A stretch of 64,000 bases of DNA. Source: Pseudomonas sp. Marseille-Q3773. GTDB taxonomy: Bacteria > Pseudomonadota > Gammaproteobacteria > Pseudomonadales > Pseudomonadaceae. Positions 27,842 through 36,322 of the stretch are shown here, in pieces. Below the pieces are notes generated by a model that saw only the letters and a program-made list of their open reading frames with translations, was not told the origin of the DNA and made no database searches. A program made the translations under genes and the position numbers. Location: assembly GCF_916618955.1 (NCBI RefSeq), contig NZ_OU745390.1:2728001-2792000 (forward strand), written 5' to 3'. The stretch's first letter is position 1; every line of letters begins with the position of its first letter.

Positions 27842-28861
27842 TTAGATCATTTCCTCGGCGCCCTTGCCGCCGAGCACGATCTCGCCGGCCTCGGCCATGC
27901 GTCGGGCGATGGTGAGGATTTCCTTCTGCGCCGTTTCCACGTCGCTGACCCGCACTGGCCCCTTGGCTTCCAGGTCGTCGCGCAGCAGCTCGGAAGCACG
28001 CTTGGACATGTTCTTGAATATCTTGTCCTTGACCCGCTCGTCGGCGCCCTTGAGCGACACCACCAGCACGTCCGACGACACTTCGCGCAGCAGCGCCTGG
28101 ATGCCACGGTCGTCGACGTCGGCCAGGTTGTTGAAGACGAACATCAGGTCCTCGATCTGCTCCGACAGGTCGCTGTCGATTTCGCGGATCGCGTCCATCA
28201 GTGCACCTTCGACCGAACTGTCGAGGAAGTTCATGATGTCGGCTGCACGCTTGATGCCACCCAGGGTCGTACGCGCCGCGTTGGAGTTGCCCGAGAACTG
28301 CTTCTCGAGGATCTGGTTCAGCTCCTTCAGCGCCGCCGGTTGCACGGTGTTCAGCGAGGATACGCGCAAGACGATGTCCAGGCGCACCTTGTGGTCGAAG
28401 TTGCTCAGCACTTCGCCAGCCTGGTCGGGGTCGAGGTAGGCCACCACGATGGCCTGGATCTGCGGGTGTTCGTAGCGGATCACGTCGGCCACGGCACGCG
28501 GCTCCATCCACTTGAGGCTGTCCAGGCCGCTGGTGTTGCCACCGAGCAGGATGCGGTCGACCAGGCCGTTGGCCTTGTCCTCGCCGAGGGCCTGGTTGAG
28601 CATCTTGCGAATGTACGCGTCGGAACCGACACCCAGGCTGGTCTGGTCGCCGACGATCTCGACGAACTCGCTCATCACCTGCTCGACCTGGTCGCGGTGC
28701 ACATTGCCCATCTGCGCCATCGCTACACCGACCCGCTGCACTTCCTTGGGCCCCATGTGGCGCAGCACCTGGGCCGCATCGGTCTCGCCCAGCGAGAGCA
28801 GGAGGATCGCCGCTTTGTCGACGCGGCTCAGCTTGGCGGTAACGGCTCGGTTATCACTCAT
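27842..28861 (-). CDS. fliG: Flagellar motor switch protein FliG
   Basis: 339 residues with N, middle and C armadillo-like domains. The middle domain has the EHPQ motif in RYEHPQIQAIVVAYLDPDQAGEVL. The C-terminal torque helix carries charged residues in SLKGADERVKDKIFKNMSKRASELLRDDLE. FliG joins the MS ring to FliM and contacts stators. It overlaps fliF by 8 bases. Confidence 0.97.
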   Translation of the reverse strand: MSDNRAVTAKLSRVDKAAILLLSLGETDAAQVLRHMGPKEVQRVGVAMAQMGNVHRDQVEQVMSEFVEIVGDQTSLGVGSDAYIRKMLNQALGEDKANGLVDRILLGGNTSGLDSLKWMEPRAVADVIRYEHPQIQAIVVAYLDPDQAGEVLSNFDHKVRLDIVLRVSSLNTVQPAALKELNQILEKQFSGNSNAARTTLGGIKRAADIMNFLDSSVEGALMDAIREIDSDLSEQIEDLMFVFNNLADVDDRGIQALLREVSSDVLVVSLKGADERVKDKIFKNMSKRASELLRDDLEAKGPVRVSDVETAQKEILTIARRMAEAGEIVLGGKGAEEMI

Positions 28862-30632
28862 CGGCGTTGATCCACTCTTTCACGACCTGGGCCACACGGC
28901 CCGGGTCTTCGGCCACCAGGCCTTTGATTGCGTTGAGCTGTGCCTCGTAGCCCTCGGTCGGGCTAGGCAGCAGAATGCTTGTCGGGCCACCCAGAGTGAC
29001 GCGGTCGCTGGCCAGTTCGCCATCCAACCCCACCATGCCGCCCAGCTCCATGTCGCTATCCTGGGCAGCCTGCTTGCCGCCCCCGGTAATATTGTTCAGC
29101 ACCGGCCGCAGTACACCGAACACCAGCACCAGGATGAACACCACGCCCAGCACCTGCTTGACGATGTCCCAGAACCACGGCTGCTGGTAGAAGGCGATGT
29201 CGGCGACTTCCTCGCCACGGTCGGCAGCGAACGGCACGTTGATCACCGTCACGCTGTCGCCACGGCTGGCATCGAAACCGACCGCATCCTGCACCAGGCG
29301 GGTGAAGCGCGCCAGGTCCTCGGCACCCCACGGCGCACGGCTGGTGTCGCCAGTGGCCGGGTCGACCTTGACCTGGTCATCCACGACCACGGCCACCGAC
29401 AGACGGGTCATGCGCCCCTGCTGCTGGCGGGTGTGGCTGATGGAACGGTCCAGCTCGAAGTTCTTGGTGCTCTGCTGACGCTTGTCCGACGGGTACGGCG
29501 CCAGCATCGGCTGGCCGGTGGCCGGGTCCATGATCTGCTGGCCATTGGCGTCTACCAGTGGCTGGCCGGGCTGGATAGCCGCCGCCGGCGTGGCAGCGCC
29601 ACCAGTGGTCTGCGGTGCCGAGGCCGGGCCTGGCGGCTGGTTGCTCAGCGCACCAGGCACGCCCTGCGGGCCTTGGCTGCTGGCACGTTGTTCGTCGACC
29701 GACTGCTCGCTGCGCAAGGCCGGCTGGTCGGGGTTGAACTGCTCGGAGGTGGACTCGACCGCGCTGAAGTCAAGGTCGGCAGACACTTCGGCCTTGTAGC
29801 GGTCATTACCCAGCACCGGTTGCAGGATGTTGTGCACGCGCTGGGTGAGCATGCTTTCCACCCGGCGGCTGTAGTCGAACTGCTTGCCGGCCTGGGTCAG
29901 GGCGGTGTCCTGGATCTGCTCGGACAACAGGTTGCCTTTCTGGTCGACCACGGTGACCTGGGACTTGTCCAGTTCCGGCACGCTGGTCGCGACCAGGTTG
30001 ACGATGGCCATCACCTGCCCGGCTTCGAGGGCACGGCCCGGGTATAGCTCGACCAGCACCGAGGCGCTGGGCTTGCGCTCGTCACGGACGAACACCGAGC
30101 TTTTCGGAATCGCCAGGTGCACGCGTGCGCCCTTGACATTGTTCAGGCTGGACACGGTACGTGCCAGTTCGCCTTCCAGGCTGCGACGATAACGGGTGGC
30201 TTCCATGAACTGGCTGGTGCCCAGGCCCTGCTCCTTGTCGAGCAGCTCGAAGCCGACATTGCCATCGCTCGGCGCCACGCCGGCCGCGGCCAGTTTCAGG
30301 CGCGCACGGGAGAGGTCGTCGGCCTTGACCAGCAGAGCGCCGGAATTGGGCTCGACGTTGTAGGGGATGTCGGCAGCAGCCAGGGTATCCATGACCTGCT
30401 TGGTGTCCATGCCCGCCAGGCTGCCATACAGCGGGCGGTAGTCCGGTTGTTGCGACCACAGCACCACGGCAAAGCCGATCGCCACGCTGGCGGCCAGGCC
30501 GACCAACAGGCCGACCTGACGTAGCATGGGCATCTGCGCGATGTTTTCCAGAAACGCCATGCCGAACAGCGGCGGCTTGGCCGCTGGCGGGCCGCTTTTC
30601 ACGGGGGCGTTGTCGACGACTGCTTCAGCCAT
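28854..30632 (-). CDS. fliF: MS-ring protein FliF
   Basis: 592 residues. Two membrane helices (VGLLVGLAASVAIGFAVVLW near 42-61 and VKQVLGVVFILVLVFGVLRPVL near 480-501) flank a large periplasmic part with ring-building motifs (YNVEPNSGALLVKADDLSRARLKLAAAG). There is a Pro/Ala/Gln-rich insertion at about 310-360. The C-terminal cytoplasmic tail binds FliG. Confidence 0.97.
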   Translation of the reverse strand: MAEAVVDNAPVKSGPPAAKPPLFGMAFLENIAQMPMLRQVGLLVGLAASVAIGFAVVLWSQQPDYRPLYGSLAGMDTKQVMDTLAAADIPYNVEPNSGALLVKADDLSRARLKLAAAGVAPSDGNVGFELLDKEQGLGTSQFMEATRYRRSLEGELARTVSSLNNVKGARVHLAIPKSSVFVRDERKPSASVLVELYPGRALEAGQVMAIVNLVATSVPELDKSQVTVVDQKGNLLSEQIQDTALTQAGKQFDYSRRVESMLTQRVHNILQPVLGNDRYKAEVSADLDFSAVESTSEQFNPDQPALRSEQSVDEQRASSQGPQGVPGALSNQPPGPASAPQTTGGAATPAAAIQPGQPLVDANGQQIMDPATGQPMLAPYPSDKRQQSTKNFELDRSISHTRQQQGRMTRLSVAVVVDDQVKVDPATGDTSRAPWGAEDLARFTRLVQDAVGFDASRGDSVTVINVPFAADRGEEVADIAFYQQPWFWDIVKQVLGVVFILVLVFGVLRPVLNNITGGGKQAAQDSDMELGGMVGLDGELASDRVTLGGPTSILLPSPTEGYEAQLNAIKGLVAEDPGRVAQVVKEWINADE

Positions 30633-30647
30633 GGATTATGTCCGTCC

Positions 30648-30980
30648 TCAAACCGGCATCTGCATGATGTCCTGGTACGCCTGGACCAGCTTGTTGCGTA
30701 CCTGGGTCAGGGCCTGCATCGATACGCTGGCCTTTTGCGAAGCGATCATGACGTCAGTCAGGTCGACGCCGCTCTTGCCGATCTCGAAGGCGTTGGCCAG
30801 CTGGGTCGAAGCCTGCTGCGTCTCATGCACCTTGCCGATGGCCTGGCCGAGCATATCGGCAAAGGTACTCTGCCCCGGCGCCAGCTCGGGGGCTGCAGCC
30901 ACCTTGGGCAGCGACATGGCGTCGGCCTGCATGGCCCGCATGTCCAACATCAGACGATTGAATTCAACACCTTGGCTCAT
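30648..30980 (-). CDS. fliE: Hook-basal body complex protein FliE
   Basis: 110 residues, helical; the C-terminal half has [42 protein letters not shown], typical for FliE, which joins the MS ring and the rod. It is the first gene of fliE-F-G-H-I-J, preceded by a sigma-54 promoter. Confidence 0.96.
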   Translation of the reverse strand: MSQGVEFNRLMLDMRAMQADAMSLPKVAAAPELAPGQSTFADMLGQAIGKVHETQQASTQLANAFEIGKSGVDLTDVMIASQKASVSMQALTQVRNKLVQAYQDIMQMPV

Positions 30981-31039
30981 GACCCTTCTCTCTCCTGCGG
31001 CCGCATTTTTTTGACGTGATGCGGCGGATAGCCTACCTA

Positions 31040-31058
31040 AAGCAACAAAGGTGCCAGC
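31040..31058 (-). promoter_or_regulatory. Sigma-54 promoter for the fliE operon
   Basis: Minus strand CTGGCACCTTTGTTGCTTT: GG at 31055-31054, ten bases, GC at 31043-31042, 62 bases before the fliE ATG. It is a near-consensus -24/-12 element. It lies just past the fleR stop, so FleR is probably the activator of the operon that follows its own gene. Confidence 0.88.
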
Positions 31059-31123
31059 CTGCGATCAGCCCGGTTTTTTACCCGCCCCTGCAGGAGCGGC
31101 CTTGTGCGGTTCTGTGGTTGTTG

Positions 31124-32485
31124 TCAGCCGAACAGGCTGGCTTCGACGTCGAACCCGGCATCGCGCATCTGCGCCAGCTTGTAGCGCAGGGTGCGTGGGC
31201 TTATCCCGAGCCGTTCAGCCGCTTCTTTGCGGCGGCCACGCTCGGCGCGCAGGGTGTCGATGATCATCTGGTACTCGTGGCGGCGCATGTCATCGCCCAA
31301 CCCGCCCGCTTCAACGGCCGCTTCAAGGGGTGACTCGCTGCCAGCTGACAATGGAATGGCGCCCGCCAGACAAAAATCCGCCGCCTCGATCACGCCACCC
31401 TGTTGCAGGATCAACGCGCGCTGCAGGGCGTTGTCCAATTCGCGCACGTTCCCCGGCCAGGCATGCGCCTGCAGGCAGGCGCGGGCCTCGGGCGACAGGC
31501 GCACCGGCGCATGCTTCATCTTGGCCACATGGCGGGCCAGCAGCCGCTCGGCCAGTTGCAGGATGTCGCCCGGGCGTTCGCGCAGCGGGCGCCAGGCCAG
31601 AGGGAACACCGACAGCCGGTAGAACAAGTCTTCGCGGAAGCGCCCGGCCACCACCTCGCCGGCCAGGTCACGGTTGGTGGTAGCCAGCACGCGGATATCC
31701 AGGCTGATCGGTTTGCGCCCGCCAACCCGCTCCACTTCACGCTCCTGCAGCACCCGTAGCAACTTGGCCTGCAGGGCCAGCGGCATTTCCGAAATCTCGT
31801 CGAGCAGCAAGGTACCGCCGTCGGCCTGCTCGAACTTGCCGGCCTGGGCGGCGATGGCGCCGGTGAAGGCACCCTTCTCATGGCCGAACAAGGTGGCCTC
31901 GAGCATGTTGTCGGGGATGGCCGCGCAATTGATTGCCACGAACGGTTGCGCGGCCCGCGGCGACTGCTGGTGGATGTAGCGCGCCAGCACTTCCTTGCCG
32001 GTGCCGGACTCACCCGAGATTAGTACGGTCGAGTCGCTGCGCGCCACGCGTGCGGCCAGCTCCAGCAATTGCCGGCTGGCCGGCTCGCAAGCGACCGGAC
32101 CCTCTGCGTCGGCCACCCCCAGTCGCCCCGCAGCATGGCGCTCGACCAGGCTGAGCAGGGCCTTGGGCTCGAATGGCTTGACCAGATAATCAGCTGCCCC
32201 CTGGCGCATGGCCTCGACCGCGCGCTCCACGGCGGCATGCGCGGTCATCAGCAATACCGGCAACTGCGGCTGCTGGCGGCGCAACTGGGCCAACAGCTGG
32301 TGCCCGTCCATGCCGGGCATGTTGACATCGCTGACCACCAGGCTGAAGGCTTGTTGCTGCACCGCCTCCAGAGCTTCCTCGGCACTGCCTACCGCCTGGT
32401 AGGTGAAACCGCCGATTTCCAGGGTATCGCCCAACGCCTGGCGCAATACCCGGTCGTCCTCCACCAGCAGCACCTTGATTGCCAT
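31124..32485 (-). CDS. fleR: Sigma-54 activator / response regulator FleR
   Basis: 453 residues: receiver (1-120) with phosphoacceptor D53 in VVSDVNMPGMDG, AAA+ sigma-54 interaction domain with Walker [11 protein letters not shown] and the GAFTGA loop, and a Fis-type HTH near the end (RRKEAAERLGISPRTLRYKLAQM). FleR is phosphorylated by FleS and activates the class III basal-body and hook genes. It overlaps fleS by one base. Confidence 0.97.
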   Translation of the reverse strand: MAIKVLLVEDDRVLRQALGDTLEIGGFTYQAVGSAEEALEAVQQQAFSLVVSDVNMPGMDGHQLLAQLRRQQPQLPVLLMTAHAAVERAVEAMRQGAADYLVKPFEPKALLSLVERHAAGRLGVADAEGPVACEPASRQLLELAARVARSDSTVLISGESGTGKEVLARYIHQQSPRAAQPFVAINCAAIPDNMLEATLFGHEKGAFTGAIAAQAGKFEQADGGTLLLDEISEMPLALQAKLLRVLQEREVERVGGRKPISLDIRVLATTNRDLAGEVVAGRFREDLFYRLSVFPLAWRPLRERPGDILQLAERLLARHVAKMKHAPVRLSPEARACLQAHAWPGNVRELDNALQRALILQQGGVIEAADFCLAGAIPLSAGSESPLEAAVEAGGLGDDMRRHEYQMIIDTLRAERGRRKEAAERLGISPRTLRYKLAQMRDAGFDVEASLFG

Positions 32486-33702
32486 TACGCGCCCTCCGCC
32501 AACTGCCCGTCGATCAAGGGCAGCTCCACCCGCACGCAGGTTCCCCGGCCCATCTTCGAGCGCAGGCTGAGCGAGCCCTGATGCGCGCGCACCACGGCCT
32601 TGACCACGGCCAGGCCCAGGCCGGTGCCGGTGGGCCTGGTGGTCAGGAACGGTTCACCCAGGCGCCCGAGCAGGTCTGCCGCGATGCCACTGCCGGCGTC
32701 GCTCACGCACAGGCACAAGGTCCGCTGGCGGCGGAACAGATGCACTTTCAGCCGCGCCGGGCTGTCGCTGGCCTGCAGGGCATTCTCGATCAGGTTGAGC
32801 AAGGCACCGACCAAGGTATCGCGGTTGCACAGCAGCTCACCGAGGTGGCTGTCGCACTGCCAGCGCACGGTGTGCCCCTGTACATGCACCTGGGCTGCCT
32901 GCTGCAGCGCCTGGAACAATGCCTTCGGCGTAATCCTGTCACCCAGCGGCAATTCGCCACGGGCAAATACCAGCATGTCGCGCACCTGGTGCTCCAGCTC
33001 GTGCAGGCGCTCCTTCAGGGTACCGGCAAACCGCTGGCGGGTTTCCAGACTCAGGTTTTGTTCGGGATCGGCCAGGTGGCTGGCGTAGAGCATGGCCGCC
33101 GACAGCGGCGTGCGGATCTGGTGGGCCAGCGAGGCGACCATGCGCCCCAGCGACGACAGCCGTTCATGACGAGCCAGCTGGTCCTGCAAGCGACGGGTTT
33201 CAGTCAGGTCGTTGAGCAGCACCAGTTGGCCGGGCTCGGCATCCAGCGAGCGGGTGGCAATGGACAGGCGGCGGCCATCGCGCAGCGAGACTTCGTGGCC
33301 GTCGTCCTTGCGTGGGGCAAAGCTGCGGGCGATCACCTGGCGCCACAGCTGGCCGATTAGCGGCTCACCGAGCAGTTCGCAGGCTGCCGGGTTGGCTTCA
33401 CGCACCAGGCCCTGGCCATCGATCACGATCACCCCGCCTGGCAGCAGGTCGAGCAGATTCTGCAGGCGGTTGGCCAGGCGCTCCTTTTCGCTCAGCTCGG
33501 CGATGCGCTGGGCACTGACCACCGCCAGTTCACCCTTGAGCTCGCTGACCCGTGCCTCGAGCAGGCTGTAGGACTGGCTCAGCTGGCTGGACACCTGATT
33601 GAACAGGGCAAATGCCTGCTCGACGCCCTGGCGGCTTTCCTGTTCGACCAGGGATTGCCCCTGCGCAAAGGGGGCTCGGGATACGTGGGCGGCCTGGGGC
33701 AT
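32485..33702 (-). CDS. fleS: Sensor histidine kinase FleS
   Basis: 405 residues without membrane segments, so cytoplasmic. A coiled coil (about 25-80) precedes a PAS domain (LQNLLDLLPGGVIVIDGQGLV, about 82-190). The H-box MVASLAHQIRTPLSAAML holds the phosphorylated His. The ATPase domain has N-box LLNLIENALQA, G1 SDAGSGI and G2 GTGLGLAVVKAVV. It phosphorylates FleR. Confidence 0.96.
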   Translation of the reverse strand: MPQAAHVSRAPFAQGQSLVEQESRQGVEQAFALFNQVSSQLSQSYSLLEARVSELKGELAVVSAQRIAELSEKERLANRLQNLLDLLPGGVIVIDGQGLVREANPAACELLGEPLIGQLWRQVIARSFAPRKDDGHEVSLRDGRRLSIATRSLDAEPGQLVLLNDLTETRRLQDQLARHERLSSLGRMVASLAHQIRTPLSAAMLYASHLADPEQNLSLETRQRFAGTLKERLHELEHQVRDMLVFARGELPLGDRITPKALFQALQQAAQVHVQGHTVRWQCDSHLGELLCNRDTLVGALLNLIENALQASDSPARLKVHLFRRQRTLCLCVSDAGSGIAADLLGRLGEPFLTTRPTGTGLGLAVVKAVVRAHQGSLSLRSKMGRGTCVRVELPLIDGQLAEGA

Positions 33703-33754
33703 CGTGCTCTCTCGCGTGGCTGACCGTCATAAAAACGGTATGTTGCCAGCGGTG

Positions 33755-33772
33755 TAGCAATAGCCGTGCCGA
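33755..33772 (-). promoter_or_regulatory. Sigma-54 promoter for fleSR
   Basis: Minus strand TCGGCACGGCTATTGCTA: GG at 33770-33769, ten bases, GC at 33758-33757, 55 bases before the fleS ATG. It matches the RpoN consensus at GGCACG and TTGCT. FleQ is the expected activator. Confidence 0.88.
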
Positions 33773-33788
33773 AGCTGTGGACTTGTGC

Positions 33789-33820
33789 CGCCTGTACCCA
33801 CGAAGGGGCCGGTACAGGCG
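33789..33820 (-). terminator. Stem-loop behind fleQ
   Basis: CGCCTGTACC (33789-33798) pairs perfectly with GGTACAGGCG (33811-33820) around a 12-base loop. It lies 12 bases past the fleQ stop and just upstream of the fleSR promoter. No T-tract follows, so it may stabilise the 3' end rather than terminate alone. Confidence 0.55.
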
Positions 33821-33831
33821 ACCGTCAGGCG

Positions 33832-35307
33832 TCAATCCTCCGCCTGCTCCTCGCCACCCTGGCGGCTCATGCCGTACTTGCGCATTTTCTCGACCAGGGT
33901 AGTGCGACGAATGCGCAACCGCTCGGCCGCACGCGCGACGATACCGTTGGCGTCGTCCAGGGCCTGCTGGATCAGCCCCTGCTCCAGGCTGCCGAGGTAA
34001 TCCTTGAGGTCCAGGCCTTCAGGGGGCAGCATCGCGTGGTTGCTGAAGTTCGGCGTGTGGCCATTGATTGCCACGCGCTCTTCGAGGTCGCTGCGCAGGC
34101 TGTCGACCATCTGCTCGTCTTCGTCATCGACGTAACGGAATTTCTTCGGCAGCTCGGATACGCCGATCACCCCATATGGATGCATGATCGCCATGCGCTC
34201 GACCAGGTTGGCCAGCTCACGCACGTTACCCGGCCAGCCATGCCGGCACAGCGACATGATCGCGGCAGAGTTGAAACGGATGGAACCACGCTTCTCGTGT
34301 TCCATGCGCGAGATCAGCTCGTTCATCAGCAGCGGGATGTCCTCCACCCGCTCACGCAGCGGCGCCATCTCGATGGGGAACACGTTGAGGCGATAGTACA
34401 GGTCTTCGCGGAACGTGCCCTCCTCGATCATGGTCTCGAGGTTCTTGTGGGTCGCGGCGATGATGCGCACATCGATGCTCTGGGTCTTGTTGCTACCCAC
34501 TCGTTCGAATGTACGTTCCTGCAGTACGCGCAACAGCTTGACCTGCATCGGCAACGGCATGTCGCCGATTTCGTCGAGGAACAGGGTACCGCCGTTGGCC
34601 AGCTCGAAACGCCCGGCACGGCTGGTGATGGCCCCGGTGAAGGCGCCCTTCTCGTGGCCGAACAGTTCGCTTTCCAGCAGCTCGGCGGGGATTGCCCCGC
34701 AGTTGACCGGCACGAACGGCGCTTCGCGGCGCTTGGAGTGGTAGTGAAGGTTGCGCGCCACCACTTCCTTGCCGGTGCCGGACTCGCCGAGGATCAGCAC
34801 GCTGGCATCGGTATCGGCCACCTGCTGCATCATCTGCCGCACATGCTGGATGGCACGGCTGGTGCCGACCAGGCTGCGGAACAGGTTCGGTTCGCGCTGG
34901 CGACCACGCTCGCGCGCCTGGTCGTACATCTCGCGGTAGACCTGGGCACGGTGCAGCGAATCCAGCAACTGGCTGTAGCTTGGCGGCATTTCCAGATTGG
35001 AAAGCACCCGACGGCGAAGGTCCTCCGGCAGCTCTGCAGAAGAAATTTCACCTAAAAGCAGAACGGGAAGGAACTCATCCCACCCTGCCACTGTCTTAAC
35101 GAGCCCAAGGAGATTGCCCGGAGCATTTACAGCACCGATGAGCACGCACAGCACTTCACGACTGGAAGACAACGGCTCGACCACTTGCTGCCAGTCATGG
35201 CTGGAGCAAGCGAGGTTTTCTTCACCCAGGAAGTTAAGCACCACCGCGAGATCGCGGCGGCGTGCGCTGTCGTCATCGATCAGCAGAATCTTGGTTTCAC
35301 GCCACAT
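33832..35307 (-). CDS. fleQ: Master flagellar regulator FleQ
   Basis: 491 residues. The N-terminal receiver-like domain keeps the DDD start ([12 protein letters not shown]) but has no aspartate at the phosphorylation position (VLCVLIGAV), as is known for FleQ. The AAA+ domain has Walker [16 protein letters not shown], the GAFTGA loop and [10 protein letters not shown]. The Fis-type HTH is [21 protein letters not shown]. FleQ binds c-di-GMP and FleN and starts the flagellar cascade with sigma-54. Confidence 0.97.
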   Translation of the reverse strand: MWRETKILLIDDDSARRRDLAVVLNFLGEENLACSSHDWQQVVEPLSSSREVLCVLIGAVNAPGNLLGLVKTVAGWDEFLPVLLLGEISSAELPEDLRRRVLSNLEMPPSYSQLLDSLHRAQVYREMYDQARERGRQREPNLFRSLVGTSRAIQHVRQMMQQVADTDASVLILGESGTGKEVVARNLHYHSKRREAPFVPVNCGAIPAELLESELFGHEKGAFTGAITSRAGRFELANGGTLFLDEIGDMPLPMQVKLLRVLQERTFERVGSNKTQSIDVRIIAATHKNLETMIEEGTFREDLYYRLNVFPIEMAPLRERVEDIPLLMNELISRMEHEKRGSIRFNSAAIMSLCRHGWPGNVRELANLVERMAIMHPYGVIGVSELPKKFRYVDDEDEQMVDSLRSDLEERVAINGHTPNFSNHAMLPPEGLDLKDYLGSLEQGLIQQALDDANGIVARAAERLRIRRTTLVEKMRKYGMSRQGGEEQAED

Positions 35308-35413
35308 GCAATAGCAACTTCCCTAGTCATATCGGCGCCCAGCAGGGGCGTGTTCGACATCATTCCGACTGAATGGTCAGTGTTCGGACGTCTGAAATTC
35401 GAAAACAGCCACT

Positions 35414-35442
35414 AGTAAAGTCAAAAATCACCAGCCAGTCAA
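35414..35442 (-). promoter_or_regulatory. Candidate sigma-70 promoter for fleQ
   Basis: In the A+T-richer 169-base gap between fliT and fleQ the minus strand reads TTGACT (35442-35437), 17 bases, TTTACT (35419-35414), about 107 bases before the fleQ ATG. fleQ is sigma-70 dependent in P. aeruginosa. No sigma-54 or sigma-28 match was found in this gap. Confidence 0.4.
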
Positions 35443-35476
35443 ATTAATGGCGCATGGCTTTTGGCAACATCTGTGG

Positions 35477-35773
35477 TCACGAGAACAGATGGTATACCTT
35501 CGCGGCGTTTTTCGCCTGACGGATTTTCGTCATTTCATCGACCAGGGTTTGACGCTCGCCACTTGCAACTTCAATTAATTGGCGATAAACGCTCAATAAC
35601 TGCTCGAGACTGGCACTGACATCGGCCTCGTTGCCCTTTGCCTCGGTCAGCATTTCGCTGATGCGCAAACGGCATTCCAGGTCCAACTCCCCTACCGCTT
35701 CCCAGTCACGGTTGGCCAGCGCCGCCAGCAGCAGCTCCCGGGTGTGTTCGATTCGGGCGATAACTTCGCTCAT
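35477..35773 (-). CDS. fliT: FliT-like flagellar chaperone
   Basis: 98 residues, helical (IARIEHTRELLLAALANRDWEAVGELDLECRLRISEML... LLSVYRQLIEVASGERQTLVDEMTKIRQ). The position 12 bases after fliS and the size fit FliT, the export chaperone of the cap protein FliD. Family sequence conservation is low, so the assignment rests mostly on context. Confidence 0.8.
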   Translation of the reverse strand: MSEVIARIEHTRELLLAALANRDWEAVGELDLECRLRISEMLTEAKGNEADVSASLEQLLSVYRQLIEVASGERQTLVDEMTKIRQAKNAAKVYHLFS

Positions 35774-35785
35774 GTCACTCCTTTG

Positions 35786-36181
35786 TCAGGAAGCCGCCGA
35801 CTGATCGCCGATTGCGTCCCAACCTTCCTTCACAGTGATCAGCAGGCGTGCCACTTCATCGATGATAGCGGGGTCACCCTTGGCGTTGGCCTCGATCAAG
35901 CGACGACTCATGTAGGTATACAGGCTGTCCAGGTCGGCCAGGCTGTCGGCGTGGTTTTCCAGGTCCAGGCCTTCGCGCAGCCCGCCGATGATGTCGATGG
36001 CCTTGCCGATGAGGATACCCCGTTGCGCGACGTCGTTGCGCGCAATCGCTCCCTTGGCCTGCGCCATGCGGTCCAGGCCGCCCTGCATGAGCATCTGCAC
36101 CAGACGGTGCGGGCTGGCTTCGGACGTTTGCGCCACACCATTGACTTTCTGGTACTGCCGAAGGGCCAACATCGGGTTCAT
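35786..36181 (-). CDS. fliS: Flagellin export chaperone FliS
   Basis: 131 residues from ATG 36181, with GAGGTAGATCC directly before it; the longer frame is not coding. The FliS fold has MLALRQYQKVNGVAQTSEASPHRLVQMLMQG and KAIDIIGGLREGLD...YMSRRLIEANAKGD. It binds the FliC C-terminus before export. Its own sigma-28 promoter lies upstream. Confidence 0.95.
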   Translation of the reverse strand: MNPMLALRQYQKVNGVAQTSEASPHRLVQMLMQGGLDRMAQAKGAIARNDVAQRGILIGKAIDIIGGLREGLDLENHADSLADLDSLYTYMSRRLIEANAKGDPAIIDEVARLLITVKEGWDAIGDQSAAS

Positions 36182-36222
36182 GGATCTACCTCGTTGCTGC
36201 GAAAAAGGTTGCTTGTACCTGT

Positions 36223-36249
36223 GTATCGCCGCCCCGTCAAAAAACTTTA
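36223..36249 (-). promoter_or_regulatory. Sigma-28 (FliA) promoter for fliS
   Basis: Minus strand TAAAGTTT (36249-36242), 11-base spacer, GGCGATAC (36230-36223). The -35 is a perfect match and the -10 matches 6 of 8 bases of GCCGATAA. It lies 42 bases before the fliS ATG and downstream of the fliD terminator, so fliS-fliT form a separate FliA-dependent unit. Confidence 0.75.
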
Positions 36250-36262
36250 GCCGCCCAATAGA

Positions 36263-36297
36263 AAAGCCCGACACGCCTGCTGACGCCGTCGGGCTTT
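36263..36297 (-). terminator. Intrinsic terminator after fliD
   Basis: AAAGCCCGAC (36263-36272) and GTCGGGCTTT (36288-36297) form a perfect 10-bp stem with a 15-base loop, followed on the minus strand by TTTTC. It is 25 bases past the fliD stop. Confidence 0.9.
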
Positions 36298-36322
36298 CTG
36301 CGTTACCACGCTATCTTTGCGG

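Noticed and set aside
31075..31115. Possible terminator or REP remnant (CCTGCAGGAGCGGCCTTGTG) behind fleR
   Set aside because: Only a short partial match to a P. putida intergenic repeat with no T-tract or second arm; too weak to annotate.
33832..35307. Missing phosphorylation aspartate in the FleQ receiver domain
   Set aside because: Real, but already known for FleQ, which is controlled by c-di-GMP and FleN; not a new observation.
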